Shown: positions 22,144 to 34,273, counted from the first letter of the stretch. The stretch: DNA of 64,000 nucleotides from Ilyonectria destructans (GCA_020740775.1 JAHEWK010000028.1:372001-436000), one strand, 5' to 3'. The notes: generated by a model not told the origin, from the sequence alone. A program made the numbers and translations.

Positions 22144-23166
22144 CTAATTACTACTATAGGCTACGATGACTGAACCCGACCTACCCGCGTGTCGGCGTGA
22201 TTCTAGGAGGGCAAGCTGTAGGTCATTTGGCGATAGTGTCAAATTGTCTGTTGTAACCCCCCGATCCGTCAATAGTTTGACTACCTTCCCATGTGCACCT
22301 CCGGTTTGATATGATTTTGCGAGATCGAGCAATGATTGCTGTCGATGTGGATCCGTCTCTTCCAGCATTTTTTCTCTAGTCGTAAACACAACTTTGAATG
22401 CGGAGTGTGCTTCTTTAAATTCTCCTCGTTCCTGCGCTAGTACTGCGAGCTCGCGTAATGATACCAGCCATTGTTTCGGTTCCCATGTCTCCTCTCCGAG
22501 GCTAACCACCTCTTGCAGCAGCATGTATGCCTTTTCGGTCTGAGCATCGGCTTTGTATGCTAGTGCGAGCTCGTGCTGTGATGCTAGCCGTCGTGCGTCA
22601 TCCCTAACCTCCTTACTGATGTGAACCACATACATCAGCAGCTGGACTGCCTCCTCGGTCTGACGATTGGCTTTGAATGCTAGTGCGACGTGCTCAAACA
22701 GTTCAATTGCCTTCTGAATCCGACCGCCATCTAGGTGTGCCAACGCAAGCCCGAGCCGTAAAACCAATCGATATGATTCATCCTCTGCTCCGGACAGCAA
22801 TAGTTCGATCTCGGCCTGAGTGTTCAATTGATCCAGGCCATATTTCGTGTCTTCCTTGGTCCTAACCACCTCATGGAGAATTTCGCGCGCCTTTGCAAGC
22901 TTATCCGTGGCTATGTACGCGACCATGAGATTGCCTTGTCGTGCTAGCCGATTTGGGTCATTACCGGCCTCAAATGCTTGGTCCACTTGCTCCAGTACGG
23001 CAAGCAATTTCAAGTTTAGACCTCCTAAGGTTGAGGAGACGGGGTCGTTCGATGACCTTATTGACATCTTGGAGATACGCCGTCGGAAAGGGCCAAGTGA
23101 GCATTTGTTTGTTGGAAAAGGTTGTGGAGCCAAATGGAACATCCAACTTTGCGGGGCACGCATCAT
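22144..23166 (-). CDS. TPR-repeat protein, up to 340 aa
   Basis: The single frame encodes about six helical repeats with the RLASQHELALAY and ...AYMLLQEVVSLGEETW pattern. This is the superhelical TPR type found at the C-terminus of fungal NB-ARC/NACHT (NLR-like) proteins, where repeats of this kind form the sensing part. No nucleotide-binding domain is present upstream within the window. The start is uncertain: Met codons at 23166, 23163 and Met34 are candidates, and the first 33 residues do not look like the repeat. It may be a free TPR protein or the surviving tail of an NLR gene. Confidence 0.6.
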   Translation of the reverse strand: MMRAPQSWMFHLAPQPFPTNKCSLGPFRRRISKMSIRSSNDPVSSTLGGLNLKLLAVLEQVDQAFEAGNDPNRLARQGNLMVAYIATDKLAKAREILHEVVRTKEDTKYGLDQLNTQAEIELLLSGAEDESYRLVLRLGLALAHLDGGRIQKAIELFEHVALAFKANRQTEEAVQLLMYVVHISKEVRDDARRLASQHELALAYKADAQTEKAYMLLQEVVSLGEETWEPKQWLVSLRELAVLAQERGEFKEAHSAFKVVFTTREKMLEETDPHRQQSLLDLAKSYQTGGAHGKVVKLLTDRGVTTDNLTLSPNDLQLALLESRRHAGRSGSVIVAYSSN

Positions 23167-23750
23167 CCTTTTATAATACTTATTGGGGCCAGGCGGTCAC
23201 AGATTGCAGTATCTTAGACCCACTTTCATTTTCTACGAACACCTCGTCATGTACGTGAGATGGCCTCGTATGTAGCCTGGAACGTATTGCATCGCCTTGT
23301 CCCGCGATTTCGAGTCATGCGAGCGAGCATCAAAAAAGGCTGGGTTTTCGAGGCTAGATGATACAACCCATCTCCTGATAGGGGCACAACCGCTGCTGTC
23401 ATTTAGCGGCGTATCGCGAGCGGCAACAACCCAGCGAATATCCGTGGGCAAAAGTTATCTAGACGCCAGTGGGTAGAATGAGTTGCATGCCGCAACTTTC
23501 AGCACAGTGAACAAGCGACTTGGATTGAATTAGAAAGCTAGCTATGCTCGTAAGAATCCAATTGTTTTCCCGACCGCTTTGTTCTTTAGCTGGTGGAGGA
23601 CCTGATTTTTCCGCGCTACCTACAATCTTCCAAGGGGGGATCTAGACAAGGCAATAAGATGGGAAAGAGCAGATTCATGTATAAATGAATAGAAGAAGAA
23701 CTGAACAGATAGACACAATAGCTCCCCGGGTCCCTCCTGGTTCCATAACG
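23167..23750. other. No supportable gene
   Basis: Only short frames are present between the TPR gene and the decayed gene to its right. Confidence 0.45.
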
Positions 23751-24961
23751 TCAATAATGAGACGAAAGAAAGGAGGAGCAATAACCAGTATAGTTATCAG
23801 GCATGCGTGTACATGGGTGATACATGTATTGACTTACTCCCCGCCTCTTAGACTCGTGGGTCCAGTGTTCAGGTAATCTGTAATCGGACTTGAGCGGATC
23901 GATATTGATATTCTGATCGGCGTAGTTCATACCGGAGTCGACTTCTACGGTTGCCATTGCGTCCAGAAGTGGCGATAGGTCCTCGGGCTTCGCGGCCTCA
24001 AGCTTTTGGGAATCCTCCTTGCTTATCATCGACGCGCCATGCTTGAGTTCTGGAGACATTTCGCGACAAGTTCCGGGTTCGCCTAATTTACCTACCTCCT
24101 CGGAAAATTTAGCCTCCTCGCGTTGCACGCGCTCCACCTCCTTGGCAGCCACTTCTAGGACCTCGATGAGGTGCTTCTGCACCTCTGTGATCTCATAGTT
24201 GCAGTCGCCGTATCGCAACGCCCGGCGAGCACCGTACTTGCACATGCTCTGCACAATTTCCAGGCTCTTGTCTGGTCGATCATATACGTCCGGAGGTTGA
24301 TCCTTGGCCCCACCAGGACCGAAGACGGATCGAGATATTGATGATTTTGGGTTGAAACGTCGTGTGCTCATATACCTTAGCAAAGGAGGGGCCTAAGGCC
24401 ATTCTCATCACTGTCATTCTTGACTTCTTCGGACATGTCCACCTCGGCTAAGCGTTTCATATGGGTAGCCTTTGCAGCCACCTTAACCTTTCGAATGGAC
24501 GACGCGAATATCACAAGGTCGTGTAATAAGCTTTGCAAGTAGCTGTCATAATACAAAATGATCATGCTACGTGTTCAATATGCTGGAGGAGCGCCCTCAG
24601 CGGACACCACTGACGATGCCCGCCGTCTCCCCTTGACTTGTTGACGCTTGCGCGCTACTTTGATGGCCTCCAGCGACTGCTTCACGGCGGGCAGGCCAAA
24701 TGGAGAGAATCGCTTATTGAGCTCTGTGGGAGGTGTCGAGGGCTCGGTCGCCACTAAAGTAGCATCATCGGATATGGTATCGTCGGGTATTGGTTCTGGG
24801 GCCAGAAAGATGGACACGCCATCCATCGGCCTGAGAGATTTAGTCGAGCCCTTGTTGCGCAGCGAGTTTGCCCCCGGATGATTCTTCTGGACGAGGTCGT
24901 CTAGTTGTTTCAGCCAGCCTGGGACGTTCTTGGCGAGGTTTTCGAGCGCATCCATAGCCAT
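23751..24961 (-). pseudogene. Decayed conserved fungal gene of unknown function
   Basis: Three frame pieces read as one protein: 24961 to about 24575 (Met-Ala-Met-Asp-Ala-Leu-Glu-Asn...GAPPAY), 24574-24377 (YYDSYLQSLLHDLVIFASSI...RLAEVDM) and about 24390-23751 (YMSTRRFNPKSS...DVYDRPDKSLEIVQSMCKYG). Between the first two lies one in-frame TGA at 24575-24577. Between the second and third is a single-base frame change near 24400. The order (YYDSY block, RMAELE-like block, MSTRR block, then a long acidic coiled coil) matches a fungal family I recall only as hypothetical. Both lesions are minimal, so the loss may be recent or a sequence error. Confidence 0.6.
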
Positions 24962-27900
24962 GGTGGGTGTCGCGGTATTGTAGTAATGATTTGCGAAATA
25001 GACAAGAGATTGAGAGAAGCTGGAGTGATTGTAATGAAAAACGAGACCAGATGAAGGTCTTGGATCTTGAGGCTAGCAGAGCGTACTTATGCTATTGCTC
25101 AAACTTTCATCCACTGCCACAGGAAGAACCGTCAGCAACCCAGTATCCCGAAAGTAAATCTTTCGACCTGTACAGCTGCTTGCTCCGGGAGAAGGAAAGT
25201 CAAAGTGATGGTTCCACTAGGCCCAGCCGGCCCTTGACTCTAGAACCTGACCCAAGCCGCTTGCCAACAGGATGCGCCTGTCAGTATCACACGTTGAATA
25301 CGCAACCCTCCACAGTCCTTTGATGTAATAACACGCATAACGCGATTTGTGTCGACAGGTGATGCTATTTACGACAGAGACCGGAGAGCAGGGCCGCACA
25401 CGTACAACACAATACCCTTCCGGAAGGTAACAAAGCAAGCAAGGGGGGGATCCAAGGCCGCCATCGGGCCTGTCTCGGAGGGGCGACATAGTGGATCCTT
25501 ACATCCACAAAGCATGTCGCCAAAGACCATGCAGGCTAGCTTCCCATTGAGCAAGATCAGCCGACAGAGATATCAACCTCTGCTCAAATTACCTTACTCG
25601 CGCGCAGGCCAGGCCCATTCTCCAGCGCGAGATTAAGGTTCAGTCGACGGCTGCCACACTTGGGCCATAGAGCCAGGTCTGCAGTGGGCAAAGTGGGGCT
25701 AGATTTCGGCGGTTGAGCTCGTGGAGTTGCCGGTTGAAGTACGGAGGCGGACAACCATTTGAGTTCGGGTTGGGGTTCGGGCGCGGTATGCGAAGCCGGC
25801 AGAAGTCCGAAAACGATGAGCCCGGCCATACGCGGAGGAGGGTTCTGGTCCGCGAAAGTGGGCCAATGTTGAGGTGGTCGAGAACAGCAAGTATCATCGA
25901 GATTCGACTGGATTAGGTCGATCGGAGTGCGAGTAGGCTTGAGAACGCCACCTGAGAATGCCAGTCGACGGGGTGTGTGTATGTCTGGGAGCAAGTTATA
26001 CAGCGTGGGCCATCGTCGCCAGCCTACATGGCGACAGCTTGGCTGGAGGCGCTGGCTGACAACGCAACACACGTGCTGAACTCTACCTGTCTCTTAGCAG
26101 CCTCAGAATGATGCAACGATATGTGGCGATGACAGCTAAGGAATCAGAGAGTTGTAAATACAATAGAAAAGCGTACCTACTGCCGGCAGCCATTAAGGGA
26201 CTGACGATCATCCTGCCAATCCAGGGTCAAGCTCTTCAGAGTGGTATAGCTCACGAACTTACAGTCTTACTTCCAAAATAATTTCCTAGGGCGAGGTGCA
26301 GTAATGGGTAGTATGCTGAAAACATAAGTAAGTAACTGCCATGTGAGGGAGAGTAACTACCTACCGCAGGAATGAATAGAGGTAAGGGAAGCAAAGAAGC
26401 AAAGGTGAGAAGGGTGAGAAGGATAAGCGACCTGGTAAGAGACTCGTCAGCGCAGAGAGCAGGCGGTGAGTACTTCAGAGACCGGACCCTTTCTGACTGT
26501 ACTGCCGATCCTTGGCGCTTTCCGCCCTGGTAGCCATGTGATGACTCCCGTGGACTCATCCCCCAGGCCATACAGTGACCTCGTTGCCCTTCTACCCTGG
26601 CGGCCGCTCGTTGTTTCATACCCCATGATTCAGCTCTATCCAATACGCTTATAATATACTTGTTGGAGTTCTCTCACCGTGTTTGACCGCCGGTAAGCAA
26701 ATCCAATGCCATCCAGGGGTCAGCCGTGAAGATTATTGCCTTCCGACGTAAGCGTGCCTTAGGGTCAACCCTCGCTCTCCCGGTTTTTTCTAGGCTGCGA
26801 TCGTCGGTCTCAGCTTCGCTCTATACTAACTTACACCGTCGTCAATTTGCTTTTCTTGCACAACTGGACAGGCCGACGTTCAAACACTTTACTCATCGTT
26901 CACCACCGTGTTCGGTATTCAGGCCATTTATCAAAATCACCCCTAGACCTCTTATCTCACGTTCTCTTTCGACATCCTATCTACCTTCGCTCTCATTCTG
27001 GCCTATTTCCGACTCCTTGCCGACAAGTGACGTGGGGATGCCCCGAGTTCATTGTTCGTTTTATACTTACTACACTGGCTATCTTCTTTGACAAAGAATC
27101 GGACTTGGGAAGTAAAGTAAATGTACCCACGTCCTGCTCTCGGCCAGCCGCTTGCTAATTGGTGACAAAGACAGAAGTGACCCAAACCAACAAAAGCCGC
27201 GCTGAAGTCATCGAGAACTCCTTCTATTGTATACATTCAGGTCAATTCTTCTGGTGCCTCGCGATGTCGAGACAATACGATAGTGGGGTCTGAATATACC
27301 GGACCAATGTTTCGTACCCTTGCCGACTATAGTCGATACACTTTATCTTGATGCATATAACGATCGATTGCCAACGAACGGCTATTCGACTCAATATCAA
27401 GGTGTAAATAGATGGAATTGGGGATGCATGGGAGGTCTGAGTTGGCATTACAAGGGGTCGCTCTTGGGAACACAAAAACCCAGAACGGACTAGTGGAGGG
27501 GGCTTGCAGGTAGAGTCCACTTCAGGTTCCGCCCTGCTTTCCACCCTCTTCGGATAGTATGAATGGCGCTGGTGGCCTTCATGCTCTTGGACTACGACGG
27601 AGACTGACAATTACCCACCGCAGATGTGGACTCATTTATGTCAATGATGGCTCAACACACCGCGTCCTGGATGTCTGATGATACAGGGTAAGCCAGTTCG
27701 CAAAACGATGAAATCTAATTTATCGCTTAGGTCCCATAATTTGCACACGTGCTACATTACAAAAACCTTTCTTGGCCGGTCGAATTATGACTGGCTGACA
27801 GCTACAACTAGTGAGTCAACGAGGCAAACGGGCCTTGATTATTCCACCTCCGCCTCCTCACTTCGACTCCAGTTTAATAACTCTTGGACCCCACTGGATA

Positions 27901-27976
27901 AATGACTATTTTATCAACCTGAACTGAGAATAGCAGACAGTTATTTTCGCTCACTTTCCTACCTGCTATTTTATCG
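24962..27976. other. Long intergenic region
   Basis: 3 kb has no supportable gene. Frames at 25.6-26.1 kb and 26.7-27.1 kb have random composition. A C/T-rich stretch before 27977 may be promoter of the acetyltransferase gene. Confidence 0.45.
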
Positions 27977-28860
27977 ATGGGCCAATTACCCCCAGCCCCT
28001 AGCCTGGGCAAGTTGCGGATTGCAACTCCCGACGATGTTCTACGCATTGGGATCGTGGCAGCTGCAGGCTTTAAATATTCGCCACTTTTCCGCTGGGAGC
28101 GACCCTTCCATGAAGAATATCCGGAGGACACGCTTGCATCGTATCGCACGCAGTTCGAGGCTCACATTCAGAGCGATGACTTCGCCGTACTAGTGCTAGA
28201 AGATGTTTACGACCCCTGCGAGGGTAAAAAAACCGAAGCCACCATCCCACAGGACAATGGATGGGAGCCTCCAAAGGCTGGGACGAAGGTCGTTGTTGGA
28301 GTTATGAGCTTGAAGCTGGAGCCCAACTCCCCACGAAGAGGACAATTCAAAAGCCGAGAGAGTGAGTTATTCCATTGGCTGGTCCTTCATAATCTCTACT
28401 GACTTTAGTATGCAGGCATGAGCCTGCATCGCTTTGATAACGCTGGACGCGACTCGAATCGCCGCCGCTACGATTCGTGGGGTAGCCTGTCTGGTTCTAA
28501 GAAAAGAGAGTAAGTGAATGAGACACGAAACAGATGAACAAACAGGACTAGATAGCTAACGCTCTTTTTTATACCAGGTATTGCGATGGAGACTCGGTTA
28601 TCAGCATGATCGTCGTACATCCTGCGTACTGGAACCGTGGATATGGCACTGCTCTTATGCAATGGGCAAAGGACCTGTCAGTTGCCGACGGTGTCAAACA
28701 ATGCGTCAGCGCTGTACCAATGTCGGAACGCCTTTTTCGTGGGCTAGGATTCAAGCACATTTGCTATATCGTTGCTGAAGGGGATGAGGATGACGCTGAA
28801 GGAGTGACAACCGCACTTTTGGAATATGATGGATCCGTTACGGGCAATTTATCAGGGTAA
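27977..28860 (+). CDS. GNAT-family N-acetyltransferase, 253 aa, three exons
   Basis: Exons 27977-28361, 28416-28509 and 28578-28860 join in frame. The N-terminus LRIATPDDVLRIGIVAAAGF is the usual GNAT first strand and helix. The acetyl-CoA motif is SMIVVHPAYWNRGYGTALMQ (about residues 168-187, with Arg-Gly-Tyr-Gly-Thr-Ala as the Q/R-x-x-G-x-G/A loop). It is followed by VSAVPMSERLFRGLGFKH, the family's last strand-helix element. Substrate is unknown; fungal relatives are often called generic acetyltransferases. The second exon encodes an Arg/Ser-rich insert (about 30 residues) between the core strands. It appears intact, and no neighbour suggests a pathway. Confidence 0.88.
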
Positions 28861-29334
28861 TGGTGTTCAAAGCGATGATGACGGTGATTGCTTGGGCCCG
28901 GATGGACCGGGCGGGTCAGAGAGGATTTTCTGACACCCCTTCTGACCAAGGTTATGATATCAATCTATCAGAGGTTTCGTAATACAGGGTCATCTTCCAA
29001 CAGAATACAGTAGTTGCTGAGCGGGCCTTCGCCGCCGATGAACTAGCACATTTATATACATGATCGATGAGACGCCGACTAAAATCAACACTTAAGGGCT
29101 ACAGTTGTATAGTTATGGAATCACAGGCTGTACAGTGGCGGAGTTAGTATAAGAGCGAATAGGCCTGTCTCTAGAGAGATGGCAGGCAGATCGTCTCAAA
29201 GAAGCTTGTAGTCTTCAGGAAGTCTGCAAAGTCCTTGGGGCTAACTATCAGACGCCGCTAGTAGCCGTGGCGGTGGTAACCCCAACGCAGGGCAAAGCTC
29301 AGCGAGGCCATCTCATTTTCCAGAGCCTCCAGGA
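28861..29334. other. Intergenic
   Basis: No gene or clear repeat is visible. Confidence 0.45.
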
Positions 29335-29772
29335 GTGTTTCCAGCCAGCTCTGGTTGGGTGATGGCCTTTGGAGGCTTATCTGAGACCTCAGCTGCTGGT
29401 CAAACTCGCTCGACGCGGCTTACACGGTCACCAAACTATACCCCTTCCTTCCAGGATGCGTTTGGCAGCACGCCGTTGTCCCAGCGAGAGCGAGAGCGCA
29501 ACCGGGACCGGGGGACAACTTCCGGGTTCAGCTACGATACTTCACGGCTACGGCGACGTAGCTCCCACTCTCCAACGAGTCCTCGAGCAGCGGGTCCTGA
29601 GGAGCACGCAGCCCGAATGAGGCAGAGAAGCCCTTCGCAGAGCAGCCGCCGCTCAACGTCGGACCGAGACCAACGACGACAAAGCGGCGGCCATGGACCC
29701 ATAAGCTGGCTCCGTGACCAGTTCAGTAGGGGAGGACCTGGCAGCGGCTCATCCCGCGACGGAAGGCGATAA
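29335..29772 (+). CDS. Low-complexity Ser/Arg-rich protein or exon, 145 aa
   Basis: The frame encodes a disordered, Ser/Arg/Gly-rich chain with RERERNRDR and clustered SPS/SRR motifs like SR-type tails. A final HGPISWLRDQFSRGG may form a short helix. Such tails are common in fungal RNA-related or signalling proteins. It could be the last exon of a gene whose 5' part has been lost. The start is uncertain. Confidence 0.35.
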   Translation: MFPASSGWVMAFGGLSETSAAGQTRSTRLTRSPNYTPSFQDAFGSTPLSQRERERNRDRGTTSGFSYDTSRLRRRSSHSPTSPRAAGPEEHAARMRQRSPSQSSRRSTSDRDQRRQSGGHGPISWLRDQFSRGGPGSGSSRDGRR

Positions 29773-30199
29773 TAGGAGATGAATGTCCTTCTATGTGATT
29801 GATGGGAGTGCCATAAGGAATTGGCCGGTTGGACTGGCCAAGCTATAACTGCGAAAGAAGGTTACATTATGACACTGTGGGATATTCGGTTATGGCTTGA
29901 GGTGGCATGGAAAACGAGGATATTCAGCTGTGTCCTACTTATTCTCTACTTAACCCAGGCCCCTCTTGCGGAGTCGAGAGTGGTGGCGGTATAGACGTCT
30001 AGACACATCTAAAGTAGCGGCTGTCGTAGAACGGCCCGGAACTACCCTTTCTGGCGTCCTTCATGTATATTCATTGGATAAGTGATTGGTTAAGGATGTC
30101 CCGGTACCGGGCAGGGTTTCTCCATCAATCTCATTCTTCTTTGGGAAGGTGGCCTTTGGGCAATGATACCCAACGACCAACAGGGTGTCTGCCGAGAGC

Positions 30200-31130
30200 C
30201 GCAACACTTTAATGCGTGCGACCCAACACTGCCCAAGCACCACCAACCCAAAGGTGGTCAACACCGTATCATGCCAGGGAGGGCTTGCATTATGCAAGCC
30301 AATCACACTACAGAGGCAAGGAAACTCAGGCAGTGACGAGGAACGAGGTCGGTAAGTAGGCTGCTCTGCTGGCAACGCCGTATTGCAGAGCCGCTCACCG
30401 CATCGACTCGGCTGCCCTGTAATGTAGGGAGGGTGGGAGCTCTGCATGACCAGAGCGGCAAAGCATCCGAGCCGAGTGAATTCCTCGTGGGAATGCATCA
30501 GCGCAGTTCCACGCTGGGCGTGCTTTGATGCTTGTGAAAGATGGGAGTTCTCTATGTCGACACCGAGCCGTACTTCTCGGCACAAGCTCGCATATGGGCC
30601 ATGAGTAGTCAATGGATTCATTACGAACAACTTGCGTGTACACCGTGTGGTATCCATCCATGTTGTGCAGATGGCCCTGGTCGGCTTGTTCTCCTGCTCT
30701 TTGTCAAAACAAGGCGAACGGAACTGTCCCAGCCGCCATACCCCAGTCATGCTGATGGTACGTGGAGGTTCCACAGCATGGGAGGAGAGTACGTCCATGC
30801 AAGTGCAGTCACGTCGCCCGCACAGTGCCATCCTATGCCGCTAGCTTGGCGCATTTCCGATCATCCAGGGATGACAATCCGCCAGTGGATACTCAGGGGG
30901 TTGGGCTGGAGAGAGCGGACAACCCTTGTTGATCGGAGACGCCTTGTCTCGTTATCCCTACCCATCAGGCTTCATCTGCGCACGACTATCAACCAGGGCT
31001 AGCGGGTGGTGGACACACTACCGCCCGCCTCGAGACACGTCGTTCAGCCGCACTAGTGCAATGGTACTCATATCCCCGCATGGACGTGACTGTGCCGTGC
31101 GCTCCATGTTCCCATAGCGGCAAGCCACTC
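30200..31130 (-). repeat. Dispersed repeat R2, reversed copy
   Basis: The reverse complement aligns with 57780-58730. Shared blocks in the same order include GTGCGGCTGAACGA.GTG, CGGGCGGT, GGCGACGTGACTGCACTTGC, CATCATCAACATGAC-like text, AGTGTGATTG.CTTGCATA and GGTGGTGCTTG. Substitutions and indels are many. A 256-codon frame on the minus strand is not preserved in the other copy, so it is probably spurious. Confidence 0.75.
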
Positions 31131-32474
31131 GTTCAACCCCGAAATAGCCCAAAGTCAACTCAAACCCAGTCCCCTCCTATCATCTTGTGACAAGTGCATC
31201 TCGGTGCATCTCGGTTAACTTGTCACTCGGACACATTAGCCTACAACGAATAATATGGCGCCGCGGATGGTATGTATGTCTTAGCACAACTCCGACTCCA
31301 GCAGATCTGTCTCCAGTTATCCCGTCGCCCCGTTTCATACCCTTGGCAGAGCAAAGCATGGCCGGAGCGGTCGTCCCATTGAGGCTGCGAGGACACCTGA
31401 AATAATAGAATTGGCCAATGGATTGGAGCAGCCGTACCACTACCAACCTCATTCTTCAGACCGCCAAGCGGCCGCCCTGGCTGTACCCGCTCTTACCTAG
31501 CAAGGGTTAGGTGATGAGACTAGGAGTCATAGGTAGAACCGCCCGAATCTCGTGCCTCTCAAGAAAGACCAAGGGATTCACGGCCTTGCAGTGTCTTGTG
31601 AACATGGCTAGCGCCGGCGGAAAACCTTGCTGTGTGATCAGTCATTCCTTGGGTGTCAATGGGTAATGACAGCACATTCTCCTCTGGCGCCGCTTCCGTG
31701 GAATACCAAATTACCCAGTTTTCGCGTCTCAGCCTCTTCCAACCCTCCCAATTCTGAGCCAGAGAGTCCGCAATAGTCCTCCCTCCCCATACCACACAAT
31801 TGACTATAGTACGCCTCACAGAACGTCCCACTCCTGCTCGACTCTTCAATCTCTTCAAAGACGAACTGCGAGTATAGAGAAAGGGCATATCAAAGTTGTG
31901 CATGCCCATTCGTACACCGGAACAGACATGTTTGTAAGCCCCAGTCAGGAGTTGTGCCTCGTGGGTGTCATGGGTACTAGCACACCGGTGGAGAAATGCT
32001 AATCTTATACGCCCATGTACGTGTTGCAACTAAAAAAGAGGCGATAATGCCGAGGCGTTCCGGCTGTCCGATTAAGGCCATGTGCGCGGCCAGCTCGGGC
32101 GGGCTGTGGGATCGGATATTGACACTCTAACTGCATGCCGTTACAGTGGCACTTGTCTCTTACCTCTTCGCTGACGCTGGCGATCCCAGAAGTACATCAT
32201 GCCGTGATTGCCTGTTCTGCCTTTTGCCGCGGTGGCCTCGTTCGTTCACGCCTTAGGCTGCCTCCTCATTGGTGATGGGTCGACACTAGACTATGCTATT
32301 TGCATATGCAAGGGCACAACCCAAGAAGAGCGTTGAAAAATGCGTTGACTTAAGATTTGGGTCGCACTGAACTATAAAGCCTGCGTGGATGTTCGGGATG
32401 TCACCTGTGCTCTCAAGAAGCTGCATCAACGTCAATTTTCTCTTTCCAGACTCGCCCAAAAATCTTTACCCACT
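31131..32474. other. Intergenic
   Basis: No gene is supported; a 156-codon minus-strand frame at 31559-32029 has unconvincing composition. A CTATAAAG box near 32371 lies about 100 bases before the next gene and may be its TATA element. Confidence 0.4.
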
Positions 32475-32843
32475 ATGACAACTGTTGTTGAGTGGGCTTG
32501 TTGTGTAAGCCGCCTCGGATAAAGATCCTTGTTAGGTCGAACTAATATCTCTTAGCGATGTCTTGAGCTGTACGAGGTTGACCCGAAGAAGGAGCTTCCT
32601 CCATGCCAGGAATGTCGAATGCCATCCGATAAATGGTGCTGCGTACGCAAAGAAATCTGGGAAACAATTGATATGCAATTCAGGGTACATGCTGAAGAGA
32701 TGGACGAAAATGAAGCTTGGGTTACTGTTGATCGTACAGAGGGTTGGTCGATTGGAGGATGGAGAATTACTAACGGGGATTGGGTCTGGAAGGACGGATG
32801 GAAAAAGTGCCTTAAGGGACGCATAGAAAAGGAGACGTTTTAG
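32475..32843 (+). CDS. Small Cys-pair protein, 105 aa, two exons
   Basis: ATG 32475 starts a 10-codon exon (Met-Thr-Thr-Val-Val-Glu-Trp-Ala-Cys-Cys). After a 51-base GT-AG intron (32505-32555), exon two runs to TAG at 32843 in frame. The product has pairs CCRC, CQEC and CC in its first 40 residues, then a Trp-rich acidic/basic C-terminus (WSIGGWRITNGDWVWKDGW). The Cys spacing suggests metal binding or disulphides. There is no signal peptide. A TATA-like box lies about 100 bases upstream. The family is not recognised. The clean intron and Trp-rich composition argue for a real gene. Confidence 0.55.
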
Positions 32844-33544
32844 TAACATCGCTCTGGGTCTTGGTTGATAATGAGTATTCCGGCAATCACCTAGTGCATC
32901 GTACCTGCCCCAAATGCCAGGACGAGTTTCACATCCTACATATGAATGTTCCTCATCGTACGTCAAGTTGATCGGAGTGTATCAGATCATCTCCTACAAG
33001 TTTCTCCATCCCCTTGGTACACTTTGTGACTTTACCCCAACGAGGCATATACGCCTGGATTTCCCTATGCTTCCACACTCAAAGCCAGAAGGGAATACTG
33101 TGGTTCCCTACTGTCACTAGCAAAAGGCCTGGTTGTTAGTCTGGTCTCGGCTGGACTGACCTATCTTTGAGCAATTGATCTCTAGGCCGCACATGGACCA
33201 AGTAAAATAGATCGACAACAACAGACGGGGCTGATATCGGTATGCCAGAATATTGGGTTGCGGGCCGCGGCCGCGGTCTGGTTATTGGGCTGCCTGAATG
33301 AATGCGAGCACGTCTTGGGAAAATCTCGTGGCGGAATGCGAGTTTCAGGGGAGCAGAGCCAGTAAAGGGAAAACTAAACTACGGAAAGACATACGGTAAG
33401 GAATCTTTTTAGGAGAGGAAATATTTACAGCTGCGGTGCATAGCTGTAAGACGCAGATGCAACCACTTCAACCAGGTTCAAGTAAGGATCGGGCTGAGGC
33501 GGTGGCTAGATTAAGATCGTAACCTGGCTTTGAACGGCCCCAGT
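32844..33544. other. Intergenic
   Basis: No gene is supported. A GC-rich palindrome GGGCCGCGGCCGCGG near 33261 is the only notable structure. Confidence 0.4.
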
Positions 33545-33806
33545 TGCCACATGATCGCTCGCCTTGTGGAGGACTGTCACGTTGATATAAATGTGGACGA
33601 CTACGACGGAGCCACGGCTCTTTCACGCACTGCAGCAACTCGATGACGAGGCATTGGGAACGATTCTACGTATGCAACGCCTTGGGCTCCTTGAAGACGC
33701 TAAACTCGACTGCTGTTGGACCTTTGAGGAGATTGAATGTGTGATGGGAAAGTCGTCGCTGACATCAGTATTTGAGTTGATAAGGAATAGACCTGTTTAT
33801 TTGTGA
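33545..33806 (+). pseudogene. Possible ankyrin-repeat remnant
   Basis: One frame reads ARLVEDCHVDINVDDYDGAT followed by ALSRTAA, which fits the ankyrin consensus (VDIN..D.DG.TAL..AA), then stops. A second frame from 33591 continues open for 71 codons with helical, Leu-rich text. A frameshifted ankyrin gene piece is the simplest reading; the match is short. Confidence 0.35.
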
Positions 33807-33823
33807 ATTTTACTATATTCTAG

Positions 33824-34081
33824 TTAGTACTGGTTACCTGGATGTGAGACAACAGATGAAGTTCTGTATCGTGGGTCGACTGCTGTTGAATTGATAACTC
33901 GATTAAAAAATCCATAGATTGGCCGTTTCTGAAAGATATGTGGAACCACTGAGACGTTGACGGGTGACATGGGCTGCTTGGAGTAGATGGAAAGTCCCCG
34001 CCTGAGACGATCCTCTAGCTTGGGGCGTCCGGTCACTTTGGGTCCAACGTCATGAAACGTGCCATCGTGATGTACGAGCAC
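33824..34081 (-). CDS. Hypothetical protein or exon, 85 aa
   Basis: The frame has plausible composition (LEDRLRRGLSIYSKQPMSPV, PHIFQKRPIYGFFN) but no recognised domain. It lies downstream of the TPR gene on the same strand and could be part of a decayed neighbour. Confidence 0.25.
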   Translation of the reverse strand: MLVHHDGTFHDVGPKVTGRPKLEDRLRRGLSIYSKQPMSPVNVSVVPHIFQKRPIYGFFNRVINSTAVDPRYRTSSVVSHPGNQY

Positions 34082-34273
34082 GATGCCTAGTGTTTCTATG
34101 AGAAGCTCTAGATAGTCATATGCCTTAGTGAAGCGTAGCTAGTGAATGCACCTGACTTCACGAGCTTTTAGTGTCTGCATATTGGTTATGGTGGGATATG
34201 AAACATCTTCCTGGACCAGCTTCCTACACTTCTCAATGGCTGGGTCACGACATCATCTATATCTGAGTAGTAG

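Noticed and set aside
26726..27158. 121-codon and 103-codon frames before the acetyltransferase
   Set aside because: Both come from C/T-rich sequence, overlap each other in different frames and have no recognisable motif.
30061..30831. 256-codon frame on the minus strand as a gene
   Set aside because: It lies in repeat R2 and the frame is not kept in the other copy; composition is random-like.
31559..32029. 156-codon minus-strand frame
   Set aside because: No motif, no splice structure and uneven composition; not supported as a gene.
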